DNA from: Achromobacter pestifer
GTDB taxonomy: Bacteria > Pseudomonadota > Gammaproteobacteria > Burkholderiales > Burkholderiaceae_B
Reading direction: 5' to 3'
Assembly: GCF_902859625.1 (NCBI RefSeq)
Contig: NZ_CADIJX010000004.1
Span: 496,001 to 560,000, forward strand
Length of the DNA stretch: 64,000 nucleotides
Positions 1 through 8,448 of this stretch are shown in pieces; position 1 is the stretch's first letter, and each line of letters opens with the position of its first letter. The translations under genes and the position numbers were made by a program. The notes below the pieces were generated by a model that ran no database searches, was not told where the DNA came from, and was given only the letters and a program-made list of their open reading frames with translations.

Positions 1-541
1 GCAGCGTTACCTGGAAGAACACCGTGGCACGGCTGGCTCCCAGCGACAGGGCAGCGTGCTCGATGGAGCGGTCAAAGCCGACCAGCGCGCCGATCACCAG
101 CCGCATCACGTAAGGCGTGATGACGACGACGTGCGCGGCGACCAGCCACGAAAAGCTGCCCGCCATGCCCATCAATGCGAAGAAGCGCAGCAGCGCCACC
201 CCCAGCACCAGATGCGGGATCATCAGCGGCGACAGGAACAAACCGTTCAGCACGTCGCGCCCCGGAAAGCGGTAGCGCGTGATGGCGATCGCCGCCGGCA
301 CCGCCAGGCACACGGCGATGGTGGCCGACAGAAAGGCCAGCCACAGACTGTTCTGGAACGCCTGCATGAAGTTGGGATGATCGAACACCGCCTGGAACCA
401 GCGCAGCGAAAAGCGCGTGGTCGGCACGGTAAGCGTCGTGTCCGGGGTGAACGCCACCAGGCACACGATGACCAGCGGCGCCAGCACGAACGCCACCACC
501 AGAAAGTTGAACGCCAGCGCGAGGGGACCGTTTTTCTGCAT
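1..541 (-). CDS. ABC transporter permease, PotC type (partial, cut by left edge)
   Basis: Inner-membrane permease subunit of a spermidine/putrescine-like ABC importer. About 180 N-terminal residues are visible, starting MQKNGPLALA at 541; the C-terminus lies beyond base 1. There is an N-terminal membrane segment, then several hydrophobic segments, and near the edge the conserved EAA-type loop (reads SIEHAALSLGAS) that contacts the ATPase. It lies just downstream of the second permease gene (17 bp gap), so it is the third gene of an ATPase-permease-permease operon. No substrate-binding protein is visible; it may lie left of the window. The substrate cannot be told from the sequence. Confidence 0.85.
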   Translation of the reverse strand, partial: MQKNGPLALAFNFLVVAFVLAPLVIVCLVAFTPDTTLTVPTTRFSLRWFQAVFDHPNFMQAFQNSLWLAFLSATIAVCLAVPAAIAITRYRFPGRDVLNGLFLSPLMIPHLVLGVALLRFFALMGMAGSFSWLVAAHVVVITPYVMRLVIGALVGFDRSIEHAALSLGASRATVFFQVTL

Positions 542-558
542 ATCGATTCCTTTGCGGC

Positions 559-1446
559 TCAGCCCAGGCTGCGGCGGTAAGAACGTTCCACGACGCGGTT
601 GTACGCCATCATGATGATCACGTTGACCACCAGCAGCACGATCGCGATGGCGGCGCCCAGCGGCCAGTTCAGCTCGGTCAGGAACTCGTCATACACCACG
701 GTCGCCACCATCTTCAAGCGGCGCCCGCCCAACAGCGCGGGAATGGCGAAGGAACTGGCCGACAGGCCGAACACGATCAAGCTGCCCGAAAGAATGCCCG
801 GCATCGCCTGCGGCAACACAATGCGGGTCAGCGTCTGAAAGCGCGATGCGTTCAATGACAGCGCGGCGTGCTCAACGGTAGGGTCCAGCTTTTGCAGGGA
901 CGTCCAGACCGGGATCACCATGAACGGCAGCATCACATGGACCAGGCCAATGATGACGGCGGTGGGCGTGTACAGCAGCGGCCCCAACCCCAAGGCCGCG
1001 GCGGCTCGGCCGATGGCGCCACCGGGGCCCAGCAGCATGCTCCAGCCGAAGGCGCGCACGACAAGCGAGATCAAGAGCGGCGACAACACCACCAACAAAA
1101 AGATCGAGCGCCACGGCTTGCCCATGCGAGACAGGATGTAGGCCTCGGGTGCGCCGATCAGCACGCAGATCAGCGTGGTGACACCGGCAATCCAGAACGT
1201 GCGCCAGAAGATCTCCAGGAAATAGCCATCCGTGACCACCGCCAGATAATGCTCATAGGTATGGCCAGGCAGAATCCCCGCGCCGTAGTCGAACGGACGA
1301 AACGACAGCACAAAAGTCAGTGCCAGCGGCGTCAACACCAGCGTCAGGAAGACGATGGCCAGCGGCAGCGAACCCAGGATGGCCAGCAGGCCATCATTGC
1401 GTGGCTTGGGACCGACGGCATTGCCCGATTGCGTCAGCGTTGCCAT
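559..1446 (-). CDS. ABC transporter permease, PotB type
   Basis: A 295-residue inner-membrane permease partnering the downstream PotC-like gene. I start it at MATLTQSGNA (1446), one base after the ATPase stop; a longer reading upstream overlaps the ATPase gene and is low-complexity Arg/Cys-rich. About six hydrophobic segments are visible, with the EAA loop (EHAALSLNASRF...VLPQAMPGI) around residues 195-220, typical of the PotB/PotH family. The tight spacing with the ATPase implies translational coupling. Likely substrates are polyamines or a similar small organic cation, but this is family-level inference only. Confidence 0.88.
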   Translation of the reverse strand: MATLTQSGNAVGPKPRNDGLLAILGSLPLAIVFLTLVLTPLALTFVLSFRPFDYGAGILPGHTYEHYLAVVTDGYFLEIFWRTFWIAGVTTLICVLIGAPEAYILSRMGKPWRSIFLLVVLSPLLISLVVRAFGWSMLLGPGGAIGRAAAALGLGPLLYTPTAVIIGLVHVMLPFMVIPVWTSLQKLDPTVEHAALSLNASRFQTLTRIVLPQAMPGILSGSLIVFGLSASSFAIPALLGGRRLKMVATVVYDEFLTELNWPLGAAIAIVLLVVNVIIMMAYNRVVERSYRRSLG

Positions 1447-1447
1447 G

Positions 1448-2515
1448 TCAGGCCTCTTCCTGCACCGGGGCCCGCAGCACGCGCAACACGCCCTCGGCCC
1501 AGTCCAGGCCGATCGCCTCGCCATCGTCATGCGGGCGGCGGCCGTCGTTCGGTGTCAGCACGGTCAGTGCGCCCACCGGGGAATCCAGGTCGTACATCCA
1601 TTGGCTGCCCAGGAAATAGCGCGTGCTGACCACACAGGACAACTTGCCCTGGCCCGCAGGCACCGGCACCAGCTTTTCGGGGCGCAGCGACAGCTGCACG
1701 CTGTCGCCGTGACGCAGGCCTTCGCCGTCGACCATGACGCGCAGCGCGCCGGTTTCAATTTCGGCTTGCGCGCCGCAGCGCGTGACACGGCCCGGCAGCA
1801 AGTTGGTCTTGCCCACGAAGCGCGAGATGAATTCGCTTTGCGGGTGTTCGTACATGCGGAATGGCGCATCGACTTGCGTGGCGCGGCCGTCCTGCATGAC
1901 CACGACGCGGTCGCTGATGGACAAGGCTTCCGCCTGGTCATGGGTAACCATCACCGTCGTCGTGCCGATCTTCTTCTGAATGCTGCGCAATTCAAACTGC
2001 ATGTCTTCGCGCAGCTTGGCATCCAGGTTGGACAAGGGTTCGTCCAGTAGCAGCACGGGCGGACGGATGACCAGCGCACGCGCCAGCGCCACACGTTGCC
2101 GCTGGCCCCCGGACAGCTCGCGCGGATAGCGATCGGCGTGCTTGTCCAGCTTTACCAGCGCCAACGCTTCGCGCACCCGTTCCTGGCGTTCCGCGCGGTC
2201 CACCTTGCGCATCTTCAGGCCGAAGGCCACGTTGTCCGTCACGGTCAGGTGCGGAAACAGCGCATAGCTCTGGAACACGATTCCCAAGCCGCGCGTGTTC
2301 GGCTTGGCATGCGTGATGTCACGTCCGTCCAGTGTGATGGAACCCCGAGTCACGTCGGCAAAACCCGCAATCATCTGCAAGGTGGTGGTCTTGCCGCAAC
2401 CGGACGGGCCCAGCAGCGAGACGAACTCGCCCTGTTCGACCGCCAAGGTCAGATCGGACACGACGCGCAGGTCGCCGTAGTTCTTGGAGACGTTGTCCAG
2501 CCGCAGAAATGACAT
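1448..2515 (-). CDS. ABC transporter ATP-binding protein, PotA type
   Basis: A 355-residue cytoplasmic ATPase energising the PotB/PotC-like permeases. Walker A GPSGCGKT is at residues 36-43, the Q-loop at Q82, signature LSGGQ at 134-138, Walker B VLLLDEP at 154-160 and the H-loop at H192. The C-terminal third (about 240-350) is the TOBE-type regulatory domain typical of the spermidine/maltose importer class, and the length fits PotA. It is the first gene of the operon and diverges from the IclR-family gene across a 0.2 kb spacer holding palindromes, so that regulator is the likely controller. Confidence 0.92.
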   Translation of the reverse strand: MSFLRLDNVSKNYGDLRVVSDLTLAVEQGEFVSLLGPSGCGKTTTLQMIAGFADVTRGSITLDGRDITHAKPNTRGLGIVFQSYALFPHLTVTDNVAFGLKMRKVDRAERQERVREALALVKLDKHADRYPRELSGGQRQRVALARALVIRPPVLLLDEPLSNLDAKLREDMQFELRSIQKKIGTTTVMVTHDQAEALSISDRVVVMQDGRATQVDAPFRMYEHPQSEFISRFVGKTNLLPGRVTRCGAQAEIETGALRVMVDGEGLRHGDSVQLSLRPEKLVPVPAGQGKLSCVVSTRYFLGSQWMYDLDSPVGALTVLTPNDGRRPHDDGEAIGLDWAEGVLRVLRAPVQEEA

Positions 2516-2603
2516 ATTCCAAACCCCGTAGCCCGTGGCAGGCCTTGTGCCACCCGACGGCCGGTTTCCCGGGGCGCTGGCGACTTATTTGATGGGGCAG
2601 TCT

Positions 2604-2620
2604 AGGTTTGGCCAAAACCT
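2604..2620. promoter_or_regulatory. Near-palindrome between potA-like and iclR-like genes
   Basis: AGGTTT-GGCC-(A)AAACCT is an almost symmetric 17 bp element in the divergent spacer, about 90 bp upstream of the ATPase start. A related half site (AGGGTTTT) follows 10 bp later. It is a candidate operator or promoter element for the minus-strand operon; no direct evidence identifies the factor. Confidence 0.35.
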
Positions 2621-2682
2621 GGGGTCAATTAGGGTTTTCCGAAGAATCGAATTTTTTAGTTATTAATTCCATTCAGCTGAAT

Positions 2683-2707
2683 TTACTGATAAAAATATGG
2701 TCAGTAA
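2683..2707. promoter_or_regulatory. Inverted repeat, candidate IclR autoregulatory operator
   Basis: Perfect 7 bp arms TTACTGA and TCAGTAA are separated by 11 bp of A/T-rich sequence. The repeat covers the upstream candidate start codon (2697) of the IclR gene, which favours the internal start at 2730 as the real one. IclR-type proteins commonly bind A/T-rich palindromes in the divergent spacer; the assignment here is inference. Confidence 0.45.
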
Positions 2708-2729
2708 TTTTGATTATCGGAACCAGAGA

Positions 2730-3572
2730 ATGAAGAAATCAGAAGCAACCGAGGATTCCAGCGGCCAGGGCGTGTTGCAACGGGCCTTTGCCGTGCTGCG
2801 CGTGCTGGCGGATGCCAAGGGCGAAAAACTGCGCCTGACCGATATCGCCGCCCGCACGGGCCAGGCGCAGGCCACGGTGCACCGGGTGCTGCAAGGGCTG
2901 ATGCAAGAGGGCGTGGTGGAGCAGCCGGCGCAAAGCAAGGGCTACCAGCTAAGCGTGGCGTTCTTCTCGTTGGCGGCAGCGGCCGGCACCCACCAGTCCA
3001 GCCTGCGCTCGCTGTACCGGCCGGCCATGCTGCGCCTGTCAGGCATGCTGAACGACACGATCTTCCTGTTGGTGCGCAGCGGCTTTGACGCGGTCTGCGT
3101 CGACCGTGTGGATGGCGCTTTCCCGGTGCGTTCGCACACGGGCGATATCGGTGGCCGCGTGCCGCTGGGCATGGGCCAGGGCGGCCTGGTCCTGCTGGCC
3201 AGCCTGCCGGAGGCCGAACGCGAAGAGGTCATCCGCTTCAACATTCCGCGGCTGCACCATCTGGGGTTCGTGGACGAAATCTCAATGCGCGTGCGCATCC
3301 GGGAATGCCTGGAACTTCAATACGCGCGCAGCCAGGGGCAGGGCGTGTTCCCGAATATCGCGGGGCTGGCAGTGCCCGTCTACGATCCCAATGGCATGAC
3401 GGTCGCAGCGCTTAGCGTGGCCGCCCCCATTGAACGCATCAATGATGAACGCCTGCCATTGATCGTTGAGATGCTGCGCCGCGAAGCCGACGCCATCGGC
3501 GCGCAAATCAACCCCTTCGACCCCGCGCTACGCCGCCCCAGCCAATACCTGGGCCCAGGCAACAACACGTAG
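2730..3572 (+). CDS. IclR-family transcriptional regulator
   Basis: A 280-residue DNA-binding regulator. The N-terminal winged helix-turn-helix spans about residues 15-75 (LTDIAARTGQAQATVHRVL is the recognition core), and the C-terminal IclR effector domain spans 90-260, with conserved LLVRSG..., GRVPLGMGQGG and AALSVAAP segments. I prefer the start at 2730 (MKKSEATED); an alternative ATG at 2697 lies inside a palindromic operator. It is divergent from the polyamine-type ABC operon and probably controls it. The stop codon TAG (3570-3572) falls inside a REP-like repeat. Confidence 0.85.
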   Translation: MKKSEATEDSSGQGVLQRAFAVLRVLADAKGEKLRLTDIAARTGQAQATVHRVLQGLMQEGVVEQPAQSKGYQLSVAFFSLAAAAGTHQSSLRSLYRPAMLRLSGMLNDTIFLLVRSGFDAVCVDRVDGAFPVRSHTGDIGGRVPLGMGQGGLVLLASLPEAEREEVIRFNIPRLHHLGFVDEISMRVRIRECLELQYARSQGQGVFPNIAGLAVPVYDPNGMTVAALSVAAPIERINDERLPLIVEMLRREADAIGAQINPFDPALRRPSQYLGPGNNT

Positions 3573-3633
3573 GATGGGTGTAGCGCGAAGACCTGCCCAA
3601 AAACACCGAAGCAGGTCGCGCGCAACCCATCAG
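3569..3633. repeat. REP-like interspersed hairpin repeat, copy 1
   Basis: The element begins GTAGGATGGGTGTAGCGCG and ends CGCGCGCAACCCATC, so its ends pair (GATGGGT with ACCCATC, plus GCGCG). Inside is a second, copy-specific stem, GACCTGC (3590-3596) with GCAGGTC (3611-3617). Two more copies lie at 36.4 and 36.6 kb. It sits between convergent iclR-like and lldD-like genes, and could act as a two-way terminator. Confidence 0.7.
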
Positions 3634-3648
3634 GCGACGTTTGCAAAC

Positions 3649-4812
3649 TTACGTGGGATACGTCCCCGACAGCAAGATGCTGCGGTCGCCAGGTTCAATA
3701 TTGCGGCGGCCGCACAGCGCCATCGTCGTATCCATTTCCTTGTACAGCAGCTCCAGCACACGGGTCACGCCTGCCTGGCCGTAAGCGCCCAAGCCATACA
3801 GGAAGGCGCGGCCGATCATCGTGCCGCGCGCACCCAGCGCAACGGCCTTCAGGATGTCCTGGCCCGAACGGATGCCGCCGTCCATCCACACTTCGATCTG
3901 CGAACCCACGGCATCGGCAATCGACGGCAAGGCCGCGATCGACGACATGGCGCCGTCCAGCTGGCGTCCGCCATGGTTGCTGACGATCAGCGCATCCGCG
4001 CCGCTATTGGCCGCAAGCTGCGCGTCTTCGGCATCCAGGATGCCCTTGATGATGAGCTTGCCGCCCCAGCGCTGCTTGATCCATTCCACGTCGTCCCAGC
4101 TCAGGCGCGGGTCGAACTGTTCCGCCGTCCATGCCGACAGTGAAGACAGGTCGCTGACGCCCTTGGCGTGGCCCACGATGTTGCCGAAGGTGCGGCGCTT
4201 GGTGCCCAGCATGCCCATGCACCAGCGCGGCTTGGTCGCCAGGTTGATCAGGTTGCGCAGCGTGGGCTTGGGCGGCGTCGACAGGCCGTTCTTGATGTCC
4301 TTGTGGCGCTGGCCCAGGATCTGCAAGTCCAGCGTCAGCACCAGCGCGGTGCAGCCGGCGGCCTTCGCACGGTCGATCAGGTTGGCCACGAATTCGCGGT
4401 CGCGCATCACGTAGAGCTGGAACCAGAACGGCTTCTTGGTGGCTTCGGCCACATCTTCCAGCGAGCAGATGCTCATCGTGGACAGGGTGAACGGCACGCC
4501 GAAGTCTGCCGCCGCCTTGGCCGCCAGGATCTCTCCGTCCGCATGTTGCATGCCGGTCAGGCCAGTGGGCGAAATCGCCAGCGGCATCACGACGTCATGG
4601 CCCACCATGGTGGTGCGCAATGACCGGCCTTCCATGTTCACTGCCACGCGCTGGCGCAGCTTGATCTTCTGGAAATCGCTTTCATTGGCGCGGTACGTGC
4701 CTTCGGTCCAGGCGCCGGAATCGGCGTAGTCGTAGAACATGCGCGGCACGCGCTTTTGCGCAATGGCGCGCAGATCTTCGATGCAGGTGATCGTAGAAAG
4801 GTTAGCGGTCAT
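3649..4812 (-). CDS. FMN-dependent alpha-hydroxy-acid oxidase/dehydrogenase (LldD family)
   Basis: A 387-residue flavoenzyme oxidising L-2-hydroxy acids such as L-lactate to 2-oxo acids. It has the full FMN-dependent alpha-hydroxy-acid dehydrogenase TIM barrel: N-terminal FYDYADSGA, Lys256 in LIIKGI, and the active-site segment SNHGGRQLDGA with catalytic His280 and substrate-binding Arg283; MDGGIRSGQD and GRAFLYG bind FMN phosphate. No membrane-anchoring helix or cytochrome b2 domain is evident. Family members are respiratory lactate dehydrogenases or oxidases of other hydroxy acids (mandelate, glycolate), which motifs alone do not separate. Confidence 0.88.
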   Translation of the reverse strand: MTANLSTITCIEDLRAIAQKRVPRMFYDYADSGAWTEGTYRANESDFQKIKLRQRVAVNMEGRSLRTTMVGHDVVMPLAISPTGLTGMQHADGEILAAKAAADFGVPFTLSTMSICSLEDVAEATKKPFWFQLYVMRDREFVANLIDRAKAAGCTALVLTLDLQILGQRHKDIKNGLSTPPKPTLRNLINLATKPRWCMGMLGTKRRTFGNIVGHAKGVSDLSSLSAWTAEQFDPRLSWDDVEWIKQRWGGKLIIKGILDAEDAQLAANSGADALIVSNHGGRQLDGAMSSIAALPSIADAVGSQIEVWMDGGIRSGQDILKAVALGARGTMIGRAFLYGLGAYGQAGVTRVLELLYKEMDTTMALCGRRNIEPGDRSILLSGTYPT

Positions 4813-4900
4813 GGGTGGTCTGAGGAGTGATAGAGGTGCGCCAGCTGCGATTCGTATTTTTAGAGTCTGGAGCCACCAGCTGCGGGCGGCTTTGCCACTG

Positions 4901-4974
4901 CGCAGGGGCGATAACGCCCTGCGGCGGCGACCAGTATACGCGCCGAGGCCGGCAAGCGTTGCTTGCCGGCCTCG
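4901..4974. other. Two strong hairpins downstream of the dioxygenase gene
   Basis: A 14 bp perfect inverted repeat (CGAGGCCGGCAAGC, GTT loop, its complement) lies at 4944-4974, and a near-perfect stem (GCAGGGGCG-ATAA-CGCCCTGC) at about 4901-4922. They follow the dioxygenase gene on the minus strand and precede lldD. Neither has a clear U-run, so they may stabilise mRNA ends or pause transcription rather than be classical terminators. Confidence 0.5.
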
Positions 4975-5019
4975 TTCGCCCCCCTCGGACCGGAGCTCTG
5001 CGGCCCCTGTCCACCCAAG

Positions 5020-5916
5020 CTATCGCGGCCAGACCTTGCTGACCGCACGGATCGTCGCCCACGCCACCCAGCGTGGGCTGGTCAGCCGCGCGCCCGGCAG
5101 GCGGCGCATCACATCCACGGCCAATCCCCCTCGCTTGTGCCATTGCTTCTTGCGCGTCTGGCTGTCGGTCCAGCGGCCCTCCAGCCATGGGAATTCGCGC
5201 CGTCCCGGCTTGTACACGGGTGGCGTGTTGTAGATCAGGATGTAGGCCAGCCGCGGCGAAGGCGACGTGTTGGGGCCGGTGAAGTGCAGCGTGCGGGCGT
5301 CGTGCACGGTGATGCCGCCCGGGTCCAGCGGTTCCGGCACGGCCTGGTCGCGCGCAAAATCGCCGCAGCATTCCAGCGGATGCAGACTCTTGTCGCCCCC
5401 CGGCGAACGGTGCTCCAGCACATCCCATTGATTCGAGCCCGGGATGAACTGCATGCACCCGTTTTCAATCGTCGCCGGCTGCAACGCCAGCCAGATGCTC
5501 AGTTCGTTGTAGACGAAGTCGGGCGACCGGAAGGCCTCGTCCTGATGCCACGGCGTCTCGGGACCGTGCGGGCCGGGCTTGAGCAGCGCATGTTCGCCAT
5601 ACAAGGCGGCATCCTCGCCCAGCAGTTGCCGTGCCAGGTCCAGCGTGCGTTCGTGATACGCCGTCTTCAGCAGACCAGGGGCATAATGGCGCGGATCGTG
5701 CAGGCTGGGAAACTTGGCCGGCTTGGACGGATCGTCCCGGCTCACGAAGTCGTACTGCGCCCCCTCGTTGTACCCGGTCTTGTTCGCGAACAGGTCCAGC
5801 AGCGTTCGGCGGATGTACCCAACCTCGTCTTGCGGGCACATGTCCTTCAGGGCCAGGTACCCCTGATCCCTGTAGCGCGCTGTCTCTGCTTCCGACAACA
5901 AACTGGTCTCTTCCAT
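5020..5916 (-). CDS. Phytanoyl-CoA dioxygenase (PhyH) family protein
   Basis: A 298-residue putative Fe(II)/2-oxoglutarate-dependent oxygenase. The double-stranded beta-helix core carries the metal pair in TPWHQDEAF (His124, Asp126), a distal His211 in TLHFTGPNTS, and Arg222, positioned to bind 2-oxoglutarate. Segments such as LSIWLALQPATIENGCMQFIPGS match the PhyH family. The substrate is unknown; relatives hydroxylate small metabolites including ectoine, phytanoyl-CoA and phosphonates. Its minus-strand neighbour downstream is the hydroxy-acid oxidase, 0.2 kb away beyond strong hairpins, so co-transcription is doubtful. Confidence 0.82.
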   Translation of the reverse strand: MEETSLLSEAETARYRDQGYLALKDMCPQDEVGYIRRTLLDLFANKTGYNEGAQYDFVSRDDPSKPAKFPSLHDPRHYAPGLLKTAYHERTLDLARQLLGEDAALYGEHALLKPGPHGPETPWHQDEAFRSPDFVYNELSIWLALQPATIENGCMQFIPGSNQWDVLEHRSPGGDKSLHPLECCGDFARDQAVPEPLDPGGITVHDARTLHFTGPNTSPSPRLAYILIYNTPPVYKPGRREFPWLEGRWTDSQTRKKQWHKRGGLAVDVMRRLPGARLTSPRWVAWATIRAVSKVWPR

Positions 5917-6078
5917 AATGGCTTCTCCAAGCTCTGGTAGCGGGTGTTCCCGTTGGCACGTTTTGACATGAGCTCTAACGTATCGCTTCGCGGCCTACCG
6001 GGCCTATAGACCATCTGCCGTAGTCATAACCGCCTACCTCATTCCCTCTGGCGGCGCATCATCCGAAGGAAAATTGCC

Positions 6079-6375
6079 ATGCAACACCCTCAATCCAACA
6101 GCCCTGTCGAAACCGTCCTCGTCACCGTGACCGGCACGGTGCAAGGCGTGGGGTACCGCCACGCCACCGTGCGCCGTGCTCACATGCTGGGCGTCACGGG
6201 CTGGGTACAGAACCTGCTGGACGGCACGGTGGAAGCCCTGGTGCAGGGCACGCCCGACCAGGTGGATCACATGCTGGAATGGTTGCGCCGCGGGCCGCCG
6301 GGCGCTTCAGTGCAGGAAATCACGACGCGCCGGGAGTACACCGACAAGCGTTACATTCGTTTCGAGCAGGTGTAG
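6079..6375 (+). CDS. acyP: Acylphosphatase
   Basis: A 98-residue cytosolic enzyme hydrolysing carboxyl-phosphate anhydrides (acyl phosphates). The signature TGTVQGVGYRHAT contains the phosphate-binding loop with catalytic Arg27, and WVQNLLDGTVEA holds catalytic Asn45, matching the Arg23/Asn41 pair of characterised acylphosphatases. Length is normal for the family. An AAGGAAA-type ribosome site precedes the ATG. It stands alone on the plus strand between a divergent dioxygenase gene and a convergent exporter gene. Confidence 0.95.
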   Translation: MQHPQSNSPVETVLVTVTGTVQGVGYRHATVRRAHMLGVTGWVQNLLDGTVEALVQGTPDQVDHMLEWLRRGPPGASVQEITTRREYTDKRYIRFEQV

Positions 6376-6386
6376 GCGGACGGCGC

Positions 6387-6405
6387 CGCCATCGGCGCGA
6401 TGGCG
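6387..6405. terminator. Small hairpin between convergent acyP and DMT gene
   Basis: CGCCATCG-GCG-CGATGGCG is a perfect 8 bp inverted repeat 12 bp beyond the acyP stop, in a 62 bp gap between convergent genes. It has no U-run, so the terminator role is weakly supported. Confidence 0.3.
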
Positions 6406-6437
6406 TAGTCCGATCGGTCGAGGGGCGGATCGGAGGA

Positions 6438-7343
6438 TTACCGGGTACGCATCCAACGCCCACCGGCCTGATTGATGATCAGGCCGGCCAACACGCAGGC
6501 CGCCCCCAGCCATTGCAACGGTTGCAGGCGTTCGTCAAAGGCCATGGACGCCGCCCACAGGCCCACGACGGGCACCAACAGCGAGAACGGGGCGATCTTG
6601 GCCGCCGGATGGCGCGTCAGCAACTGCGTCCACAAGGTATAGGCCACCAGCGTTGCCAGGACCGCCAGGTACAGCACCGACAGCGCCTCGCCCCAGCCGA
6701 TGCCCGTCACCATGCCCACCACCGGTTCCCAGCCATCGATCAGCACGGCGAGCAACAGGAATGGCAACACCGGCGCCGCGCTGCTCCAGGCGATGAAGGC
6801 AAAGGGGTCGTACCCGGGAGATTTTCGGCTGGCCAGCCGGACGATCATGTTGGATACCGCCCACATGAACGCCCCGCCCAGCGTCAACGCGAAACCCAGC
6901 ATCGTCATCTGGCCCGGGCCTTCGCCTCGGCCGGCGGCAATCACCGCCAGCCCGGCCGCAGCCACGCCCAACCCGATCCAATGATGGCGGCGCGCGCGTT
7001 CGCCCAGCACTGGCGCGGCCAGCAGCAAGGTGAAGAATGCCTGGGTCTGGATGACCAGCGAGGCCATGCCTGCCGGCATTCCGAACTTCAACGCGGTGAA
7101 CAACAGGCCAAATTGGCCCAGCCCCTGCACCAGCCCGTAGGCTGCGATCCAATGCCACGGCAGCTGTGGCCGGCGCACGAAAAGAATCAGGGGGAAGGCT
7201 GCCAGCGCAAATCGCAACGCGCCAAGCATCATGGGGGACAAGCCCCGCATGCCGACCTTCATGACAACAAAATTCAGGCCCCAGATGACCACAACCGCCA
7301 ATGCGCAGAAATAGTCTTTTCGGGTAAGGTGGGTCGTGGACAT
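6438..7343 (-). CDS. EamA-family (DMT) transporter
   Basis: A 301-residue inner-membrane protein with about ten hydrophobic segments arranged as two EamA repeats (first half YFCALAVVVIWGLNFVVMKVG..., second half from about residue 150). Family members export amino acids or other small metabolites. It is the last gene of a minus-strand run headed by an amino-acid ABC importer and lies 41 bp below the threonine aldolase start, so it may export glycine or another product of that reaction; this is inferred from context only. The C-terminus ends in a short basic tail. Confidence 0.85.
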   Translation of the reverse strand: MSTTHLTRKDYFCALAVVVIWGLNFVVMKVGMRGLSPMMLGALRFALAAFPLILFVRRPQLPWHWIAAYGLVQGLGQFGLLFTALKFGMPAGMASLVIQTQAFFTLLLAAPVLGERARRHHWIGLGVAAAGLAVIAAGRGEGPGQMTMLGFALTLGGAFMWAVSNMIVRLASRKSPGYDPFAFIAWSSAAPVLPFLLLAVLIDGWEPVVGMVTGIGWGEALSVLYLAVLATLVAYTLWTQLLTRHPAAKIAPFSLLVPVVGLWAASMAFDERLQPLQWLGAACVLAGLIINQAGGRWMRTR

Positions 7344-7384
7344 GCTGCATTATCGCATCGCCCACGCCCATTCGCCGGGCAATC

Positions 7385-8443
7385 TCAGCGCTTGTTGAGC
7401 ACCTTTTCAAAGGCATTGACAGCGACGTCGATGTCCTCGTCATCGATGTGCCGATGGGTCACGCAGCGCAGGCGCGTGCGGCCCCATGGCCGGGTCAGCA
7501 AGCCTTCCGCCTGTAGCGCGGTGACCCATTCGGCATTCGTCATGCCGGTGCCCGCCGTTTCCACCTGAACGATGTTGGTCTGCGGCACGGTGGCCGACAG
7601 CGCAGGCGCCAGGCGGTTGATGCCGTCGCTGAGCCGACGCGCGCGGACGTGGTCCTCGACCAGCCGGCCGGTCATCGATTGCACGCCTTCCAAGCCAGCG
7701 GCCGCCATGATGCCGGACTGGCGCTGCGTGCCGCCCAACATGCGGCGCAAGGTGCGCGAGCGGGACATGACCGCCTTGCTGCCCGCCAGCACGGCGCCCA
7801 CAGGCGCGCTCAAACCTTTGGACAGGCACAACGACACGGTGTCGGCGTATTGCGTGATCTCGGTCGCCGGCACGTCCAGCGCCACGGCCGCGTTGAACAG
7901 GCGCGCGCCATCCAGGTGGACGGGAATGCCGGCAGCATTGGCCATGCCGTACACCGCCTGCATGTGGTCCAGCGGCAGGACCGCGCCGCCGGCGTTGTTG
8001 TGCGATGTCTCCATCGCCACCAGCGACGTCTTCAACCGGTGTCCCCCGGACAACAGCGCGTCATCCAGCCGGTTCAGGTCCATCGCGCCTTCCGTGCCGG
8101 AAACGCCTTGGTAGAACAGGCCGGTAAAGGTCGCGGCGCCGCGCTCCGACGTGTACATGTGGGCGGACGACTCCAGCACCACCTGCTCGTTGCGCTGCGT
8201 TTGCGCCAGCACCGCCAGCAGGTTGGCCATGGTGCAGCTGGGCACGAACAGCCCGGCTTCCTTGCCCAGACGGGCCGCCACATGCGCTTCCAGCGCTCGC
8301 ACCGACGGATCACCGTCCAGGCCGTCATCGCCGATCGGCGCCGTGCGCATGCGCTCGTACATCGCAGCGGTGGGGTGGGTAACCGTATCGCTGCGCAGGT
8401 CGACAGGGGTCATGGGCGTGTCGGCGGGGGTGCGCTGAGTCAT
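7385..8443 (-). CDS. ltaE: Low-specificity L-threonine aldolase
   Basis: A 352-residue PLP enzyme cleaving L-threonine and other beta-hydroxy-amino acids to glycine and an aldehyde. It shows the family start DLRSDTVTHPT, the PLP-contact motif HLDGARLFNAAVA (Asp178, Arg181) and the Schiff-base lysine K209 in LSKGLSAPVGA. It starts only 5 bp after the stop of the ABC ATPase gene, so it belongs to the same operon. This suggests that the imported substrate is a beta-hydroxy-amino acid or a compound converted to one. Length is typical. Confidence 0.93.
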   Translation of the reverse strand: MTQRTPADTPMTPVDLRSDTVTHPTAAMYERMRTAPIGDDGLDGDPSVRALEAHVAARLGKEAGLFVPSCTMANLLAVLAQTQRNEQVVLESSAHMYTSERGAATFTGLFYQGVSGTEGAMDLNRLDDALLSGGHRLKTSLVAMETSHNNAGGAVLPLDHMQAVYGMANAAGIPVHLDGARLFNAAVALDVPATEITQYADTVSLCLSKGLSAPVGAVLAGSKAVMSRSRTLRRMLGGTQRQSGIMAAAGLEGVQSMTGRLVEDHVRARRLSDGINRLAPALSATVPQTNIVQVETAGTGMTNAEWVTALQAEGLLTRPWGRTRLRCVTHRHIDDEDIDVAVNAFEKVLNKR

Positions 8444-8448
8444 GGATT

